DNA of 64,000 bases from Burkholderiaceae bacterium (GCA_030158675.1 JAOASL010000043.1:48945-112944); one strand, 5' to 3'. Positions 12,261 through 21,646 are shown, numbered from the stretch's first letter. Notes: generated by a model from the sequence alone, not told the origin. Numbers and translations are program-made.

Positions 12261-13237
12261 TGCGCATCGATTTTTCACAGCTGTGTTCGCGCTGGGCCGC
12301 GCTGTTGCCGCGGCGCCGGCAGGCAACGCACTGGGCCGTGGCCAGCCTGCGGCCGGGTCAGATGAGCGCGGTGGTGGTGACAGTAGCCGCAGCGGGAGCC
12401 AGGCCGCAGGTCTTGCATGCCGCAACACTCGACCATGACGACACGCTGCCGATGGCCGACGCATTGTCTGCGTTCGCGCGCGACTTGCAGGCCGGCGGAC
12501 AAGGCTGGGCGCTGCTGCTGCCGCGCGACGATTACAGGTTGTCGGTGATACCTGAACCCGAGGTACCGGCGGCCGAACTCGCGCAGAGCGTGCGCTGGCA
12601 ACTTGCGGCGACGATCGACTTTGCGGTGGAAGATGCGGCGGTCGACTTCATCATGATCCCGACACGCGAACATGCGCCGCAACGAACGCCGGAACTGTAT
12701 GCAGTCGCTGCACGCGGCGACCGCGTCAATGCATTCGCAGCGCTGTTTCGCCATGCACGGCTGGACCTGCGCGCGATCGATATCCGCGAGACCGCGCAAC
12801 GGAATATCGCCGCGCGGCTCGAACGTGACGATGAGCTGCTGGTAATGGTCGCATTCTGCGATGACGAAGTGCAGATCAGTTTCAGCTGGCGGCATGAACT
12901 GTATATGGACCGGCTGATCGCCGAGCCTGCCTGTCATGATGACGATGCCGAGCGGCGGGCGACAGCCTGCGAGCGCATTCGCATGCAGTTGCAACGTTCG
13001 CTCGATGCCGTGCGCGCCGACTTCCCGTTCATGCAAGCCGCGCGCATTGTGCTGGCCGGCGCGCCCGACGGATTTCTGGCGCAACTGCAAGCCGGCCTGT
13101 TCGACCCGGTCGAAGCACTGCTGCCCGACACGCTGTTCGACCTGACGCGCGTACCGCAGCTGCAGGACGCACGCCATTTCATGCGCCACTTTCATGCGCT
13201 CGGTGTCGCACTGCGCGATACGGAAGCAGCACGATGA
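12260..13237 (+). CDS. mshI: MSHA biogenesis protein MshI (PilM-like)
   Basis: 325 residues from the ATG at 12260, which shares a base with the preceding TGA. The actin-like PilM/MshI fold is suggested by WALLLPRDDYRLSVIPEP, the following LAQSVRWQLAATIDF and the DLRAIDIRETAQRNI segment. This cytoplasmic protein of the inner-membrane platform would pair with the PilN-like protein encoded next (4-base overlap). The open frame extends upstream into the previous gene, but that part is antisense-like noise. Confidence 0.8.
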   Translation: MRIDFSQLCSRWAALLPRRRQATHWAVASLRPGQMSAVVVTVAAAGARPQVLHAATLDHDDTLPMADALSAFARDLQAGGQGWALLLPRDDYRLSVIPEPEVPAAELAQSVRWQLAATIDFAVEDAAVDFIMIPTREHAPQRTPELYAVAARGDRVNAFAALFRHARLDLRAIDIRETAQRNIAARLERDDELLVMVAFCDDEVQISFSWRHELYMDRLIAEPACHDDDAERRATACERIRMQLQRSLDAVRADFPFMQAARIVLAGAPDGFLAQLQAGLFDPVEALLPDTLFDLTRVPQLQDARHFMRHFHALGVALRDTEAAR

Positions 13238-13836
13238 GCCAGCAAATCAACCTGCTTCCCGCGCCGTCGAAGCAGCCGCTGGCGTCGGCACGCAATGCGG
13301 CACTGGCGCTGGCCGTCTGGTGTGTGCTGCTGGCCGTACAAGGCTGGCTCGGCGGTCGTGCGGTCGATGCGGCCCGGCTCAGCGCTGACCGCGGTGCGGC
13401 CGAACTGCGAGAAAGGCAGCAGCTGCTGCAGGCGCTGCAGAAAAAGCTGGGTGCGGGCGAGCAGCCCGGCGACATCGCCGCGCAGATCACGGCGCTGGAG
13501 CCGCGCACGCGCATCTCGCGCGACTTGCTGGAACGCCTGAAAAACGGCGAGCTCGGCAGCCTCGACGGCTACGGCGCGCAGCTGGCCGAGTTCACCCGGA
13601 TACCCCAGCCGGGCGTGTGGGTAACGACGGTGACGATCTCGCAAGCCGGCCGCGCGCTGCGCGTCGAAGGCCGTGCGCTGCGCAAGGAGCAGATCCTGCC
13701 GTATGCGGCCGCACTGAATCGGGTGATGGGCAAGTACGGCATCGTGCTGAAGGACGTCGAGGTCGCGCCGCTGCAGCCGGCCATCGATGAGGACGGGGTC
13801 GCAGCCGCGCCGGTCTGGACCTTCAAGCTGTATTGA
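13234..13836 (+). CDS. PilN-like inner-membrane pilus assembly protein
   Basis: 200 residues. The N-terminus MSQQINLLPAP matches the INLLP motif by which PilN binds PilM-type proteins. One membrane helix (AALALAVWCVLLAVQGWL) and a coiled coil (ELRERQQLLQALQKKL) follow, then a periplasmic alpha/beta domain. In MSHA loci this gene is often called mshI2. It overlaps mshI by 4 bases and precedes mshJ by 9 bases. Confidence 0.8.
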   Translation: MSQQINLLPAPSKQPLASARNAALALAVWCVLLAVQGWLGGRAVDAARLSADRGAAELRERQQLLQALQKKLGAGEQPGDIAAQITALEPRTRISRDLLERLKNGELGSLDGYGAQLAEFTRIPQPGVWVTTVTISQAGRALRVEGRALRKEQILPYAAALNRVMGKYGIVLKDVEVAPLQPAIDEDGVAAAPVWTFKLY

Positions 13837-13845
13837 GGAACAACG

Positions 13846-14568
13846 ATGAAACGTCAGGATATCCATGCACTGCTGCAGCCCGCCTGCGCCCAGTTCGAGA
13901 AAAAGACGTTGCGCGAACGCTTGCTGATGCTGGCGGCCGGTGCCGCGCTGCTGTATTTCGCGATCGACTTCAGCGTGCTATCACCGCAGAACAAGACGAT
14001 GCGCCAGCTGTCGGCGAAAGCCGATGCACAACATACTGAAGTACAACAGATCGACCGCCAGATCGCCGACTTGTCGGCACGACTGGCGAAAGCGAACACC
14101 AGCGATCGTCAGGCCGAGCTGGACGAACTGATCCGCATCATCGCCGAAGCCGATGCCTTGCTATCAGAGGATGACGGCGGCGCACTGAGATTATCGGCGC
14201 TGCTTGATTCGATGCTGCGCACCACCCCGGGCCTGCAGCTGATGTCGCTGAAGACGCTGCCGGTGACGCCCCTGCTGCCGCGCGGACCGCAGGCAGCCGA
14301 TGGCACTCCGCTAAAGCCAGCGCCGCCCATGACGGGGACGAATGCCTCACCGGCAGCAGCGCCGCCGGTGACGGTGCACCAGCATGGTGTGGAGATCGTC
14401 GTCAAAGGCAATTTCCTCGCACTGCTGCCCTACATGGAAAAACTGCGGCGTTACCCGAAGCGGTTGTTCTGGACCTCGGCCTCGCTCGACGTGCAAAAAC
14501 ATCCAGATTCCGTGCTGCACCTGACCATCACCACGCTGGCCGCGCAAAAAACCGCACCGCTCGAATGA
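13846..14568 (+). CDS. mshJ: MSHA biogenesis protein MshJ (PilO-like)
   Basis: 240 residues. A short cytoplasmic start is followed by one membrane helix (MLAAGAALLYFAIDFSVL), a coiled-coil region (QIDRQIADLSARLAKA) and a C-terminal domain with KGNFLALLPYMEKL, typical of the PilO/MshJ family. It would line the periplasmic side of the assembly platform with the PilN-like partner. It overlaps mshK by 4 bases. Confidence 0.82.
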   Translation: MKRQDIHALLQPACAQFEKKTLRERLLMLAAGAALLYFAIDFSVLSPQNKTMRQLSAKADAQHTEVQQIDRQIADLSARLAKANTSDRQAELDELIRIIAEADALLSEDDGGALRLSALLDSMLRTTPGLQLMSLKTLPVTPLLPRGPQAADGTPLKPAPPMTGTNASPAAAPPVTVHQHGVEIVVKGNFLALLPYMEKLRRYPKRLFWTSASLDVQKHPDSVLHLTITTLAAQKTAPLE

Positions 14569-14903
14569 AAATACCGACCTTGCTGATCGCATTGCTGCTC
14601 TGCACTCCCGTACTGGGTGCGGACAAGCTGCGCGACCCGACTCGCCCGCTAGCCGTGCCGCAACGCACGCTCGCCACCACGGCCAACGGTGCGTCGCGCA
14701 CCGGTCCGGCCACGCCGGTTGCCTTGCCCGTGTTGCAGCTGGTGCTGCTGGGCGGCGAACGGCGCTATGCAGTCATCGACGGTGAGCTGCTTGCCGAAGG
14801 CGACGCCATACGCGGGCTGACGCTACAGCAGATCCTGAACGACGCCGTCGTACTGACCACCCCGAACGGACCGCGCACGCTGCCGCTGTCCGCCGAACCC
14901 TGA
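14565..14903 (+). CDS. mshK: MSHA biogenesis protein MshK (PilP-like)
   Basis: 112 residues. An N-terminal signal peptide (LLIALLLCTPVLGA) is followed by LRDPTRPL, the phrase typical of MshK/PilP-like periplasmic proteins. A C-terminal small beta domain follows (LLGGERRYAVIDGELLAEG), the part that links the platform to the secretin. Coupled to mshJ by a 4-base overlap; mshL begins 10 bases later. Confidence 0.8.
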   Translation: MKIPTLLIALLLCTPVLGADKLRDPTRPLAVPQRTLATTANGASRTGPATPVALPVLQLVLLGGERRYAVIDGELLAEGDAIRGLTLQQILNDAVVLTTPNGPRTLPLSAEP

Positions 14904-14913
14904 AGGCAAGATC

Positions 14914-16641
14914 ATGAGATTCCCCCTGCCGACCTGCTGGCTGCTCGCTCCCGCCGCACTGTTCGTCGCCGGCTGCGCCGCCACCCCACCTGCCCCCAAA
15001 TTACCGACTGCCGCCGCCATCAGCGAAGCGCTGTCCGCGCCCGAGCCGGTGACGCCGCCCATACCACTGGCCACTGCGCCGGCGGCTGCCGTTCCGCCAG
15101 CGTCAGCGCCGGAGCCGGTCGCCGCGATCGCGGTCGATCCGAACGAGCCGCGCATCACCGTCGCGATGAACAATGTGCCGGCGCGACAGTTTTTCATGGC
15201 GCTGGCCGCCGGCACACGCTACACGATGCTGGTGCACACGAACGTCACCGGCAATCTGTCGGCGAAACTACAGAACGTGAGCGTGCCCGAGGCGCTCGAC
15301 GCCATGCGCGAGCTGTACGACTTCGACATCGCCGTACAGGGACAGAAAATCGCGGTGCGCCTGCCCGTGATGGAAACGCGCGTGTTCCAGGTCAACTATC
15401 CGACCGGCACCCGCAAGGGCAGCTCCGATACGCGCGTTGCGGCCGGCTCGCTGGCCGATGTGCCCGCCAGCGGCGCCGTTGCAGGCGCGCCGACGCCGGT
15501 ACCGGCCGGCGGCCGCAGTCCGGACAGCAGCCGGGTGTCGACTGCGTCCGAAGTCGATTTCTGGCAAGAGCTGAAAAGCGCGCTGTCAGCCATCGCCGGC
15601 AACGCCGAAGGTAATGGACAAGGCATGGGCCGCAGCATCGTGGTCAGCGCGCAATCCGGCGTGGTGGTGGTGCGGGCGATGCCGAAGGAATTGCGCGACA
15701 TCGCCGCCTATCTGAAGGCCACGCAACTGTCGGTCGAACGGCAGGTGATCCTGGAAGCAAAGATCATCGAGGTGCAACTGTCCGACGGCTATCAGGCCGG
15801 CGTCAATTGGTCTGCTTTCCGCGGTGGCGATACGCGCGCGTCAGCAGGTGTGCTTCAGCCCGGCACGTCACTGAACAACACGCCGGATGTACCGTTGACC
15901 GGCAGCAGTCTGTCAGCGATCGCCGGCTCAGCGATTTCGACGGTCGCGAATGCCGGCGGCACCCTGTTCGGGCTCGCTTTGCAAGGCACCAGTTTCGCCG
16001 CGCTGGTCTCTTTCCTCGAGACGCAGGGCGCAGTGCAAGTGCTGTCCAGCCCGCGTATTTCGACGCTGAACAACCAGCAAGCGGTGCTGAAGGTCGGCAC
16101 TGATGAATTTTTCGTCACCGGCGTTTCCGGCGGGACGACCACGCCGTCCGGTGGCGGCGCGATCACCACCATGCCGAACGTGACGCTGCGGCCGTTTTTC
16201 TCCGGCGTGGTGCTGGACGTGCTGCCGCAGATCGATGCGGAGGGCAACATCATGCTGCACATCCGTCCGTCGGTATCGCAGGTGAGCACCGTGAACCGCA
16301 ACATCAACCTCGGCGTCGGTGGCCAGCTGCAGCTGCCGCTGGCATCGAGCAGCGCCTCGGAAGCCGACAGCGTCGTGCGCGCCCGCAATGGCCAGGTAGT
16401 TGTGATCGGCGGCCTGATGCGTGAAGGCGCCAGCAGCGACCGCTCGCAGGTGCCCGGCATCGGCAACGCGCCGGTGCTCGGCAAGCTGCTCGGCAGCAGC
16501 GGCCGGTCGTCGCAGAAGCGCGAACTGGTGATCCTGTTAAAGCCCACCGTGATCACGAATGACAATCAGTGGCAGGACGACGTGCTGAACACACAGCGGC
16601 GCGTGCAGCGACTGCAAGCCGGCGCAACGGCGGCGAAATGA
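14914..16641 (+). CDS. mshL: MSHA secretin lipoprotein MshL
   Basis: Outer-membrane secretin of 575 residues. The signal peptide ends in a lipobox VAGC, so it is a lipoprotein. A Pro/Ala-rich linker precedes N-domains (ITVAMNNVPARQFFMALAAG, then the SAKLQNVSVPEALDAM block). The C-terminal half is the secretin pore: ILEAKIIEVQLSDGYQAGVNW, VLSSPRISTLNNQQAVLKVG and VVIGGLMREG. It would form the ring through which the pilus exits. It overlaps mshE by 4 bases. Confidence 0.9.
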   Translation: MRFPLPTCWLLAPAALFVAGCAATPPAPKLPTAAAISEALSAPEPVTPPIPLATAPAAAVPPASAPEPVAAIAVDPNEPRITVAMNNVPARQFFMALAAGTRYTMLVHTNVTGNLSAKLQNVSVPEALDAMRELYDFDIAVQGQKIAVRLPVMETRVFQVNYPTGTRKGSSDTRVAAGSLADVPASGAVAGAPTPVPAGGRSPDSSRVSTASEVDFWQELKSALSAIAGNAEGNGQGMGRSIVVSAQSGVVVVRAMPKELRDIAAYLKATQLSVERQVILEAKIIEVQLSDGYQAGVNWSAFRGGDTRASAGVLQPGTSLNNTPDVPLTGSSLSAIAGSAISTVANAGGTLFGLALQGTSFAALVSFLETQGAVQVLSSPRISTLNNQQAVLKVGTDEFFVTGVSGGTTTPSGGGAITTMPNVTLRPFFSGVVLDVLPQIDAEGNIMLHIRPSVSQVSTVNRNINLGVGGQLQLPLASSSASEADSVVRARNGQVVVIGGLMREGASSDRSQVPGIGNAPVLGKLLGSSGRSSQKRELVILLKPTVITNDNQWQDDVLNTQRRVQRLQAGATAAK

Positions 16642-18206
16642 CTCAGCGTAACGCGAGCCCTGGCATGGCGGGCACAACGCCTGTGCTCGACCTGCAAAAG
16701 CATGACGTCGATCTCGACTACGCACGCATGCTGCCAGAGGCGCAGGCACGCCGTTACCTGGCGCTGCTGCTGCGTGACCAGGGCGACAATTGCCTGATCG
16801 GACTCGCCGATCCCGCCAACCTGCGCGCGCAGGACGCGATCTCGCAGTTGCTCAGGCGTGCGGTCGAGGTGGTACAGGTCGAGCGTGACGCGCTGCTGTC
16901 GACGCTCGACCGCGTGTACGGCAAGACAGAACAGCTCGGCGAGTTCGCACGTGAAGTCGAACGCAATATCGAGCGCGACGGCAACGTAGTCGACCTCGAC
17001 CAGATGGGCACGGTGATCGACGATGCCGACGCGCCGGTGGTAAAGCTGCTGCAGACTATCTTCGACCATGCGGCGCAGGTGCGCGCGTCCGACGTGCACA
17101 TCGAGCCGCAGGAAAAGCGGCTGGTGGTGCGCTACCGGATCGACGGCGCGCTGCACAAGCAGGCAGAAGCCGACCTGAAAATTGCGTCGCCGCTGGTGGT
17201 GCGGCTGAAACTGATGGCCGGGCTCGACATCGCCGAGAAGCGGCTGCCGCAGGACGGACGCATCGCGGTGCGCTCCGGACTGCACAAACTGGATGTGCGC
17301 ATGTCGACGCTGCCGACGCTGTACGGCGAATCAGTGGTGCTGCGTATCCTGATGCAGCAGCAAGGGCTGGTTGCGCTGACCGAGAGCGGTATGGATGCGT
17401 CTGTGTTCCGCGCGTTCGGCAATGCGATCAGGTCACCGCATGGCATCGTGCTGGTGAGCGGCCCGACCGGCAGCGGCAAGACCACCACGCTGTACGGCGC
17501 GCTGCAGATGCTGAACCAGCCGGACGTAAAAATTCTGACCTGCGAAGACCCGGTGGAATACCGGATGGCCGGCGTCGTGCAGGTGCAGACCAACGACAAG
17601 ATTGGTCTGGATTTCGCGCGCGTGCTGCGCTCTTTTCTGCGCCAGGATCCGGACGTGATTTTCATTGGCGAGATTCGCGACCACGAGACCGCGCAGATCG
17701 CCAGCCGCGCCGCGATGACGGGCCATCTGGTGCTGTCGACGCTGCACACGAATGACGCAGTCAGCACACCGGGACGTCTGGTCGACATGGGCATTCCGCC
17801 CTACCTGATCGCCTCGACGCTGCTGGCCGTGGTGTCACAGCGGCTGGTACGCCTGTCGTGCACACATTGTGCCGTACCGTATGAAGCCGACGAGGATGAA
17901 CTGCACTGGCTGCTGCAGATGCTCGGCACCGACGCTCTGCCGGCTGACACGCACCTGATGCAGGGCCGCGGCTGCGTCCGCTGCAATGGCATCGGCTATC
18001 GCGGCCGCACCGGAGTGCACGAGATTTTAAGCCTCACGCCGGTGCTGGCGCGCATTCTGCGCAGCGACGGCCTGCAGGAATTCGAAAGCGCCGCACAGCA
18101 AGCGATGGCCGGCAAGACGATTGCACATCGCGTGCTGCAGCTGGTACTGGCCGGCCGCACGACGGTGAGCGAGGCGATGAAGGTGGTCAGCCGGGAGGAC
18201 GACTGA
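16638..18206 (+). CDS. mshE: MSHA pilus assembly ATPase MshE
   Basis: 522 residues from the ATG at 16638 that overlaps the mshL stop. GspE/PilB-type extension ATPase. The N-terminal domain (LLLRDQGDNCLIGLADP) is of the kind shown in Vibrio MshE to bind cyclic di-GMP, though that was not verified here. Walker A SGPTGSGKTTTLYGAL lies near residue 274, Walker B is DVIFIGEIRDHETA, the His box is GHLVLSTLHTNDAVSTPGR, and the four-Cys zinc motif spans CTHC and CVRC. It powers extension opposite PilT/PilU. Confidence 0.92.
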   Translation: MTQRNASPGMAGTTPVLDLQKHDVDLDYARMLPEAQARRYLALLLRDQGDNCLIGLADPANLRAQDAISQLLRRAVEVVQVERDALLSTLDRVYGKTEQLGEFAREVERNIERDGNVVDLDQMGTVIDDADAPVVKLLQTIFDHAAQVRASDVHIEPQEKRLVVRYRIDGALHKQAEADLKIASPLVVRLKLMAGLDIAEKRLPQDGRIAVRSGLHKLDVRMSTLPTLYGESVVLRILMQQQGLVALTESGMDASVFRAFGNAIRSPHGIVLVSGPTGSGKTTTLYGALQMLNQPDVKILTCEDPVEYRMAGVVQVQTNDKIGLDFARVLRSFLRQDPDVIFIGEIRDHETAQIASRAAMTGHLVLSTLHTNDAVSTPGRLVDMGIPPYLIASTLLAVVSQRLVRLSCTHCAVPYEADEDELHWLLQMLGTDALPADTHLMQGRGCVRCNGIGYRGRTGVHEILSLTPVLARILRSDGLQEFESAAQQAMAGKTIAHRVLQLVLAGRTTVSEAMKVVSREDD

Positions 18207-19432
18207 TGCAGCATTTCGCTTATGAAGGCCGCAACCGGCGCGGCGAACTGGTCAAGGGCCGGATCGAATCGCCGAATCCGCAGGCGGTGGCGCAATGGAT
18301 GATGGCTGCCGGTATCGTGCCGGTGAAGATCAGCATCGATACGGAACGGCAGTTGCCACCTTCGCTGCTGGGATCACTAAAAAGCCGCGGCTCGCTGAAC
18401 TCGACTGACCTGCTGCTGTTCACGCGGCAGCTCGGCACCATGGTGCGCGCCGGTCTGCCGCTGATGCAGGCGCTGTCCGGCATGCAGAAATCGTCGGGCA
18501 ACCAGAAACTGGCCGCGCTGCTAGGCAAGCTGCGTGAAGATCTTGATCAGGGTCTCGAGCTGTCGGCCGCGATGGCGCATCACCCGCATTTTTTCGACGA
18601 CTATTACGTCAGCATGATCCGCGTCGGCGAAGGCGCCGGGCGGCTGGAGGAAATTTTTACGCGACTATTCGTGCAACTCGAGTTCGAGCGCGACATGCGG
18701 CAGAAGATCAAGGGCGCGCTGCGTTACCCGACCTTCGTCGTCGCAGCGATCGCGATTGCGATCGGCATCCTGACCATTTTTGTGATCCCGGTGTTTGCCA
18801 AGGTCTATGCGGGCATGAAGGTCGAGCTGCCGCTACTGACGCGCATACTGCTGGCGGTATCGGACTTCGCAGTCCACTGGTGGTGGATGGTGATCGCCTT
18901 CGTTGCCGCCTGCGCGCAGGCGTTCCGACTGATGCTGAAGCAGTCTTCGGGGCGCTATCGCTGGGACAAGTTCAAGCTGCGGCTGCCGCTGATCGGTGGC
19001 ATCTTCAATAAGGCCGGCATCGCACGCTTCTGTCTGTCATTCTCGATCGCCTGCAAGAGCGGCGTGCCGATCGATCAGGCCTTCACGCTGGTGGCCAAAG
19101 TAGTCGACAACGCTTACTTCGAGCGCCGCATCCATGGCATGCGCGAAGGCATCACGCGCGGCGAGACCATGCTGCAGATCGCGCAGGGATCAGGCATCTT
19201 CCAAGCGATGGAAATGCAGATGATCGCCGTCGGTGAGGCGACCGGCGAAATGGAAAAGATGATGGAGCAGGTCGCGCAGATGTATCAGGAAGAACTGAAG
19301 TACGAAGTCGGCCGCCTCGGCGATGCGATCGAGCCGATTTTGCTGGCCGTGATGGGCGGACTGGTGCTGGTGCTGATGCTGGGGATTTTCCTGCCGCTGT
19401 GGGACCTGGGACAGCTGGCGCAGCAGGGTTGA
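18206..19432 (+). CDS. mshG: MSHA platform protein MshG (GspF/PilC family)
   Basis: 408-residue polytopic inner-membrane protein, start sharing one base with the mshE stop. It contains the two GspF repeats: LLLFTRQLGTMVRAGLPLMQ in the first, and RFCLSFSIACKSGVPIDQAF in the second, each followed by membrane helices. The C-terminal helix is LLAVMGGLVLVLMLGIFLPL. It is the rotary platform on which MshE acts and closes the MSHA gene run. It is convergent with proC. Confidence 0.92.
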   Translation: MQHFAYEGRNRRGELVKGRIESPNPQAVAQWMMAAGIVPVKISIDTERQLPPSLLGSLKSRGSLNSTDLLLFTRQLGTMVRAGLPLMQALSGMQKSSGNQKLAALLGKLREDLDQGLELSAAMAHHPHFFDDYYVSMIRVGEGAGRLEEIFTRLFVQLEFERDMRQKIKGALRYPTFVVAAIAIAIGILTIFVIPVFAKVYAGMKVELPLLTRILLAVSDFAVHWWWMVIAFVAACAQAFRLMLKQSSGRYRWDKFKLRLPLIGGIFNKAGIARFCLSFSIACKSGVPIDQAFTLVAKVVDNAYFERRIHGMREGITRGETMLQIAQGSGIFQAMEMQMIAVGEATGEMEKMMEQVAQMYQEELKYEVGRLGDAIEPILLAVMGGLVLVLMLGIFLPLWDLGQLAQQG

Positions 19433-19451
19433 ACCGTGACGGCTGGATAAA

Positions 19452-19473
19452 GCGGCGCCGGATCAGGCGCCGC
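19452..19473. terminator. Hairpin between convergent mshG and proC
   Basis: A perfect 8-bp inverted repeat GCGGCGCC / GGCGCCGC with a 6-base loop sits in the 54-base gap where both genes end. It has no T-run on either strand, so it is a plausible but unproven two-way terminator or mRNA end protector. Confidence 0.45.
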
Positions 19474-19486
19474 CGGCCACACGATG

Positions 19487-20311
19487 TCAGTCCTTGCCGA
19501 ACTCGTCGCCGAGTTCCTTGCCGCGCGCGGCAGCCGCATGCAGCGCCTTGACGATGGCGGGCTTGACGCCGCCGGCCTCCATCGACTGCAGCGCCGCATA
19601 CGTGGTGCCGCCCTTCGAGGTGACACGCTCGCGCAGCAGCGACACCGGGTCATCGGAGCGTATGGCCAGCTCGGCGGCACCGGCAAAGGTGGCTTGCGCC
19701 AGCTGTCTGCCCTGCTGCGCTGTCAGCCCCAGCTCGACTGCGGCCTGCTGCATCGCCTCGATGAAATAAAACACATAGGCCGGACCGCTGCCCGACAACG
19801 CGGTGACCGCGTCGATCTGGGCCTCGTCGGCGATCCAGATTGTCTCGCCGACGGCGCGCAGGATCGCGTCGGCAGTCTGCTTCTGCTGGTCTGAAACGCC
19901 CGGCATGGCGACCGCGCCGGTGATGCCCTTGCCGACCAGCGCCGGCGTATTTGGCATCGTGCGCACGATCGCCTGATGGCCACCAAGCCAGCGCGACAGA
20001 TCGGCCGCGCGTATGCCGGCGGCAATCGATAGCAGTAGTTGCACCTTCACATACGGCCTGATGCTGGCGACCACGTCGCGCATCTGTTGCGGCTTGACTG
20101 CCAGCACGATCACATCGGCTGCAGCCAGCACATCGGTCGGTGTGGCTGAGGTCGTTACGCCGAAGCGCCCGGTCAGCGCGGACAGGGTATCGGGCATCAC
20201 ATCGATCACATGGATATTGGCCGCCGCCGTCAATTTATCCGCCAGGCCGCCGATCAGCGCCTGCGCCATATTGCCGCCGCCAACGAAGGCGATTTTCAAT
20301 TTATTTTGCAT
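19487..20311 (-). CDS. proC: Pyrroline-5-carboxylate reductase
   Basis: Last step of proline synthesis, NAD(P)H reduction of pyrroline-5-carboxylate; 274 residues from the ATG at 20311 (a TTG five codons earlier is less likely). The N-terminal Rossmann motif IAFVGGGNMAQALIGGL, the VLAVKPQQM block, RTMPNTPALVGKG and the C-terminal signature SGSGPAYVFYFIEAM are all present. Its start overlaps the end of yggS, so the pair is one transcript. Confidence 0.96.
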   Translation of the reverse strand: MQNKLKIAFVGGGNMAQALIGGLADKLTAAANIHVIDVMPDTLSALTGRFGVTTSATPTDVLAAADVIVLAVKPQQMRDVVASIRPYVKVQLLLSIAAGIRAADLSRWLGGHQAIVRTMPNTPALVGKGITGAVAMPGVSDQQKQTADAILRAVGETIWIADEAQIDAVTALSGSGPAYVFYFIEAMQQAAVELGLTAQQGRQLAQATFAGAAELAIRSDDPVSLLRERVTSKGGTTYAALQSMEAGGVKPAIVKALHAAAARGKELGDEFGKD

Positions 20312-21002
20312 AATCCCGCTTTCCAAAAATTGCCGTGCCGATGCGGACGATCGTCGCGCCCTCGGCGATCGCCGCCGGCATGTCGGCCGACATGCCCATC
20401 GACAGCGTGTCGGTCTGAATGCCCAGCGCGCTCAGTTGCTGCTGCAGCACGCGCAGTTGCGCGAATGGCTTGCGCTGCTGTTCAGCGTCGTCTGCCGGCT
20501 CCGGAATCGCCATCAGTCCGCGCAGCCTCAGTTGCGGCAGGGACGCTACAGCCTGCACCAATGCCGGCAGCTCCGCCGGCGTCACGCCGCTCTTGCTCTG
20601 TTCACCACTAACGTTCACCTGCAGACAGATGTTCAGCGGCGGCAGATGGCTGGGACGTTGCTCCGACAGCCGGCGCGCGATCTTCTCGCGGTCGACCGTA
20701 TGCACCCAAGAGAAATGCTCTGCCACCGGCCGCGTCTTGTTACTCTGGATCGGGCCGATGAAGTGCCAGTCGAGCACCAGATCAGGACGCAGCGCCTGAA
20801 CCGCCCGCTGCTTGTCGAACGCTTCCTGCAGGTAGTTCTCGCCGAACGCGCGCTGGCCGGCATCGGCTGCGGCGATCACGGCGTCGGGACCGAAGGTCTT
20901 CGATACCGCCAGCAGCTGCACCGACGCCGGATCCCGTCCAGACGCCTGCGCTGCTGCCGTCACCGCCTGCCTGACCTGCTGAAGATTTTCCGAAATAGAC
21001 AT
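20301..21002 (-). CDS. yggS: YggS/PLPBP family PLP homeostasis protein
   Basis: 233 residues. The PLP-binding lysine lies in LLAVSKTFGPDAV near residue 37. The family signatures GENYLQEAFDK, LDWHFIGPIQSNKTR and LSMGMSADMPAAIAEGATIV complete it. The fold-type III barrel protein controls free pyridoxal phosphate and has no catalytic activity of its own known. It is upstream of and overlapping proC, a widespread pairing, and divergent from the glutathione peroxidase gene. Confidence 0.95.
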   Translation of the reverse strand: MSISENLQQVRQAVTAAAQASGRDPASVQLLAVSKTFGPDAVIAAADAGQRAFGENYLQEAFDKQRAVQALRPDLVLDWHFIGPIQSNKTRPVAEHFSWVHTVDREKIARRLSEQRPSHLPPLNICLQVNVSGEQSKSGVTPAELPALVQAVASLPQLRLRGLMAIPEPADDAEQQRKPFAQLRVLQQQLSALGIQTDTLSMGMSADMPAAIAEGATIVRIGTAIFGKRDYAK

Positions 21003-21069
21003 GGCGTGGAATTATCGCTGATTGACCGCTGTCCTGCGGAAATGCCATCGGGCTGCTAGCATCGTGCCG

Positions 21070-21579
21070 ATGAACCTTGCATATACACTTCCCGTACTTA
21101 CACAGCAAAGCATCCGGCTGCAGCGAATCGATGGCAGCCTCACATCGCTGGAGGCATTTCGCGGCAAAGTCCTGCTGATCGTGAATACCGCAAGCCAGTG
21201 CGGATTCACACGGCAATATGCCGGCCTCGAGGCTTTATACCAGGCGTATCGCGACCAAGGGCTGGTTGTGCTCGGCTTTCCGTGCAACCAGTTCGGCGCG
21301 CAGGAACCAGGCAACGACAAGGCCATTGCTGATTTCTGCGCGAGTCAGTTCGGCCTGAGTTTCCCCATGTTTTCGAAGGTAACGGTGAACGGACCGGAAA
21401 CCCATCCCTTGTTTGCGATACTGAAGCAACAGACCCCCGGGCTGCTCGGAACGGAAGCGATCAAATGGAATTTCACCAAATTCCTCATCGGCCGCGACGG
21501 TCGTCCTGTGCGCCGTTTCGCCCCCTGGGTCCGGCCTGAAAAGCTGGCGTTTGCCATTAAAACCGCTTTGGCCGCCTGA
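21070..21579 (+). CDS. Glutathione peroxidase family protein
   Basis: 169 residues from the ATG at 21070, which aligns with family starts better than an upstream in-frame codon at 21022. The peroxidatic residue is Cys44 in IVNTASQCGFT. The Gln of LGFPCNQFGAQEPG and the Trp of IKWNFTKFLIGRDG complete the catalytic triad pattern. Bacterial members usually use thioredoxin rather than glutathione. It would reduce peroxides in the cytoplasm, fitting with oxyR elsewhere in the window. Confidence 0.93.
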   Translation: MNLAYTLPVLTQQSIRLQRIDGSLTSLEAFRGKVLLIVNTASQCGFTRQYAGLEALYQAYRDQGLVVLGFPCNQFGAQEPGNDKAIADFCASQFGLSFPMFSKVTVNGPETHPLFAILKQQTPGLLGTEAIKWNFTKFLIGRDGRPVRRFAPWVRPEKLAFAIKTALAA

Positions 21580-21646
21580 TATCGGGCCTGCGACTCCCTC
21601 TGTCTGTTGGTGCCGGTATCCAGCTCCCTGGCTTGGTCGGCGCACC

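Noticed and set aside
11196..12464. 422-codon open frame opposite the mshP-like and mshI genes
   Set aside because: Antisense shadow with low-complexity Arg/Ala/His content and no ribosome site, covering two genes with clear pilus signatures.
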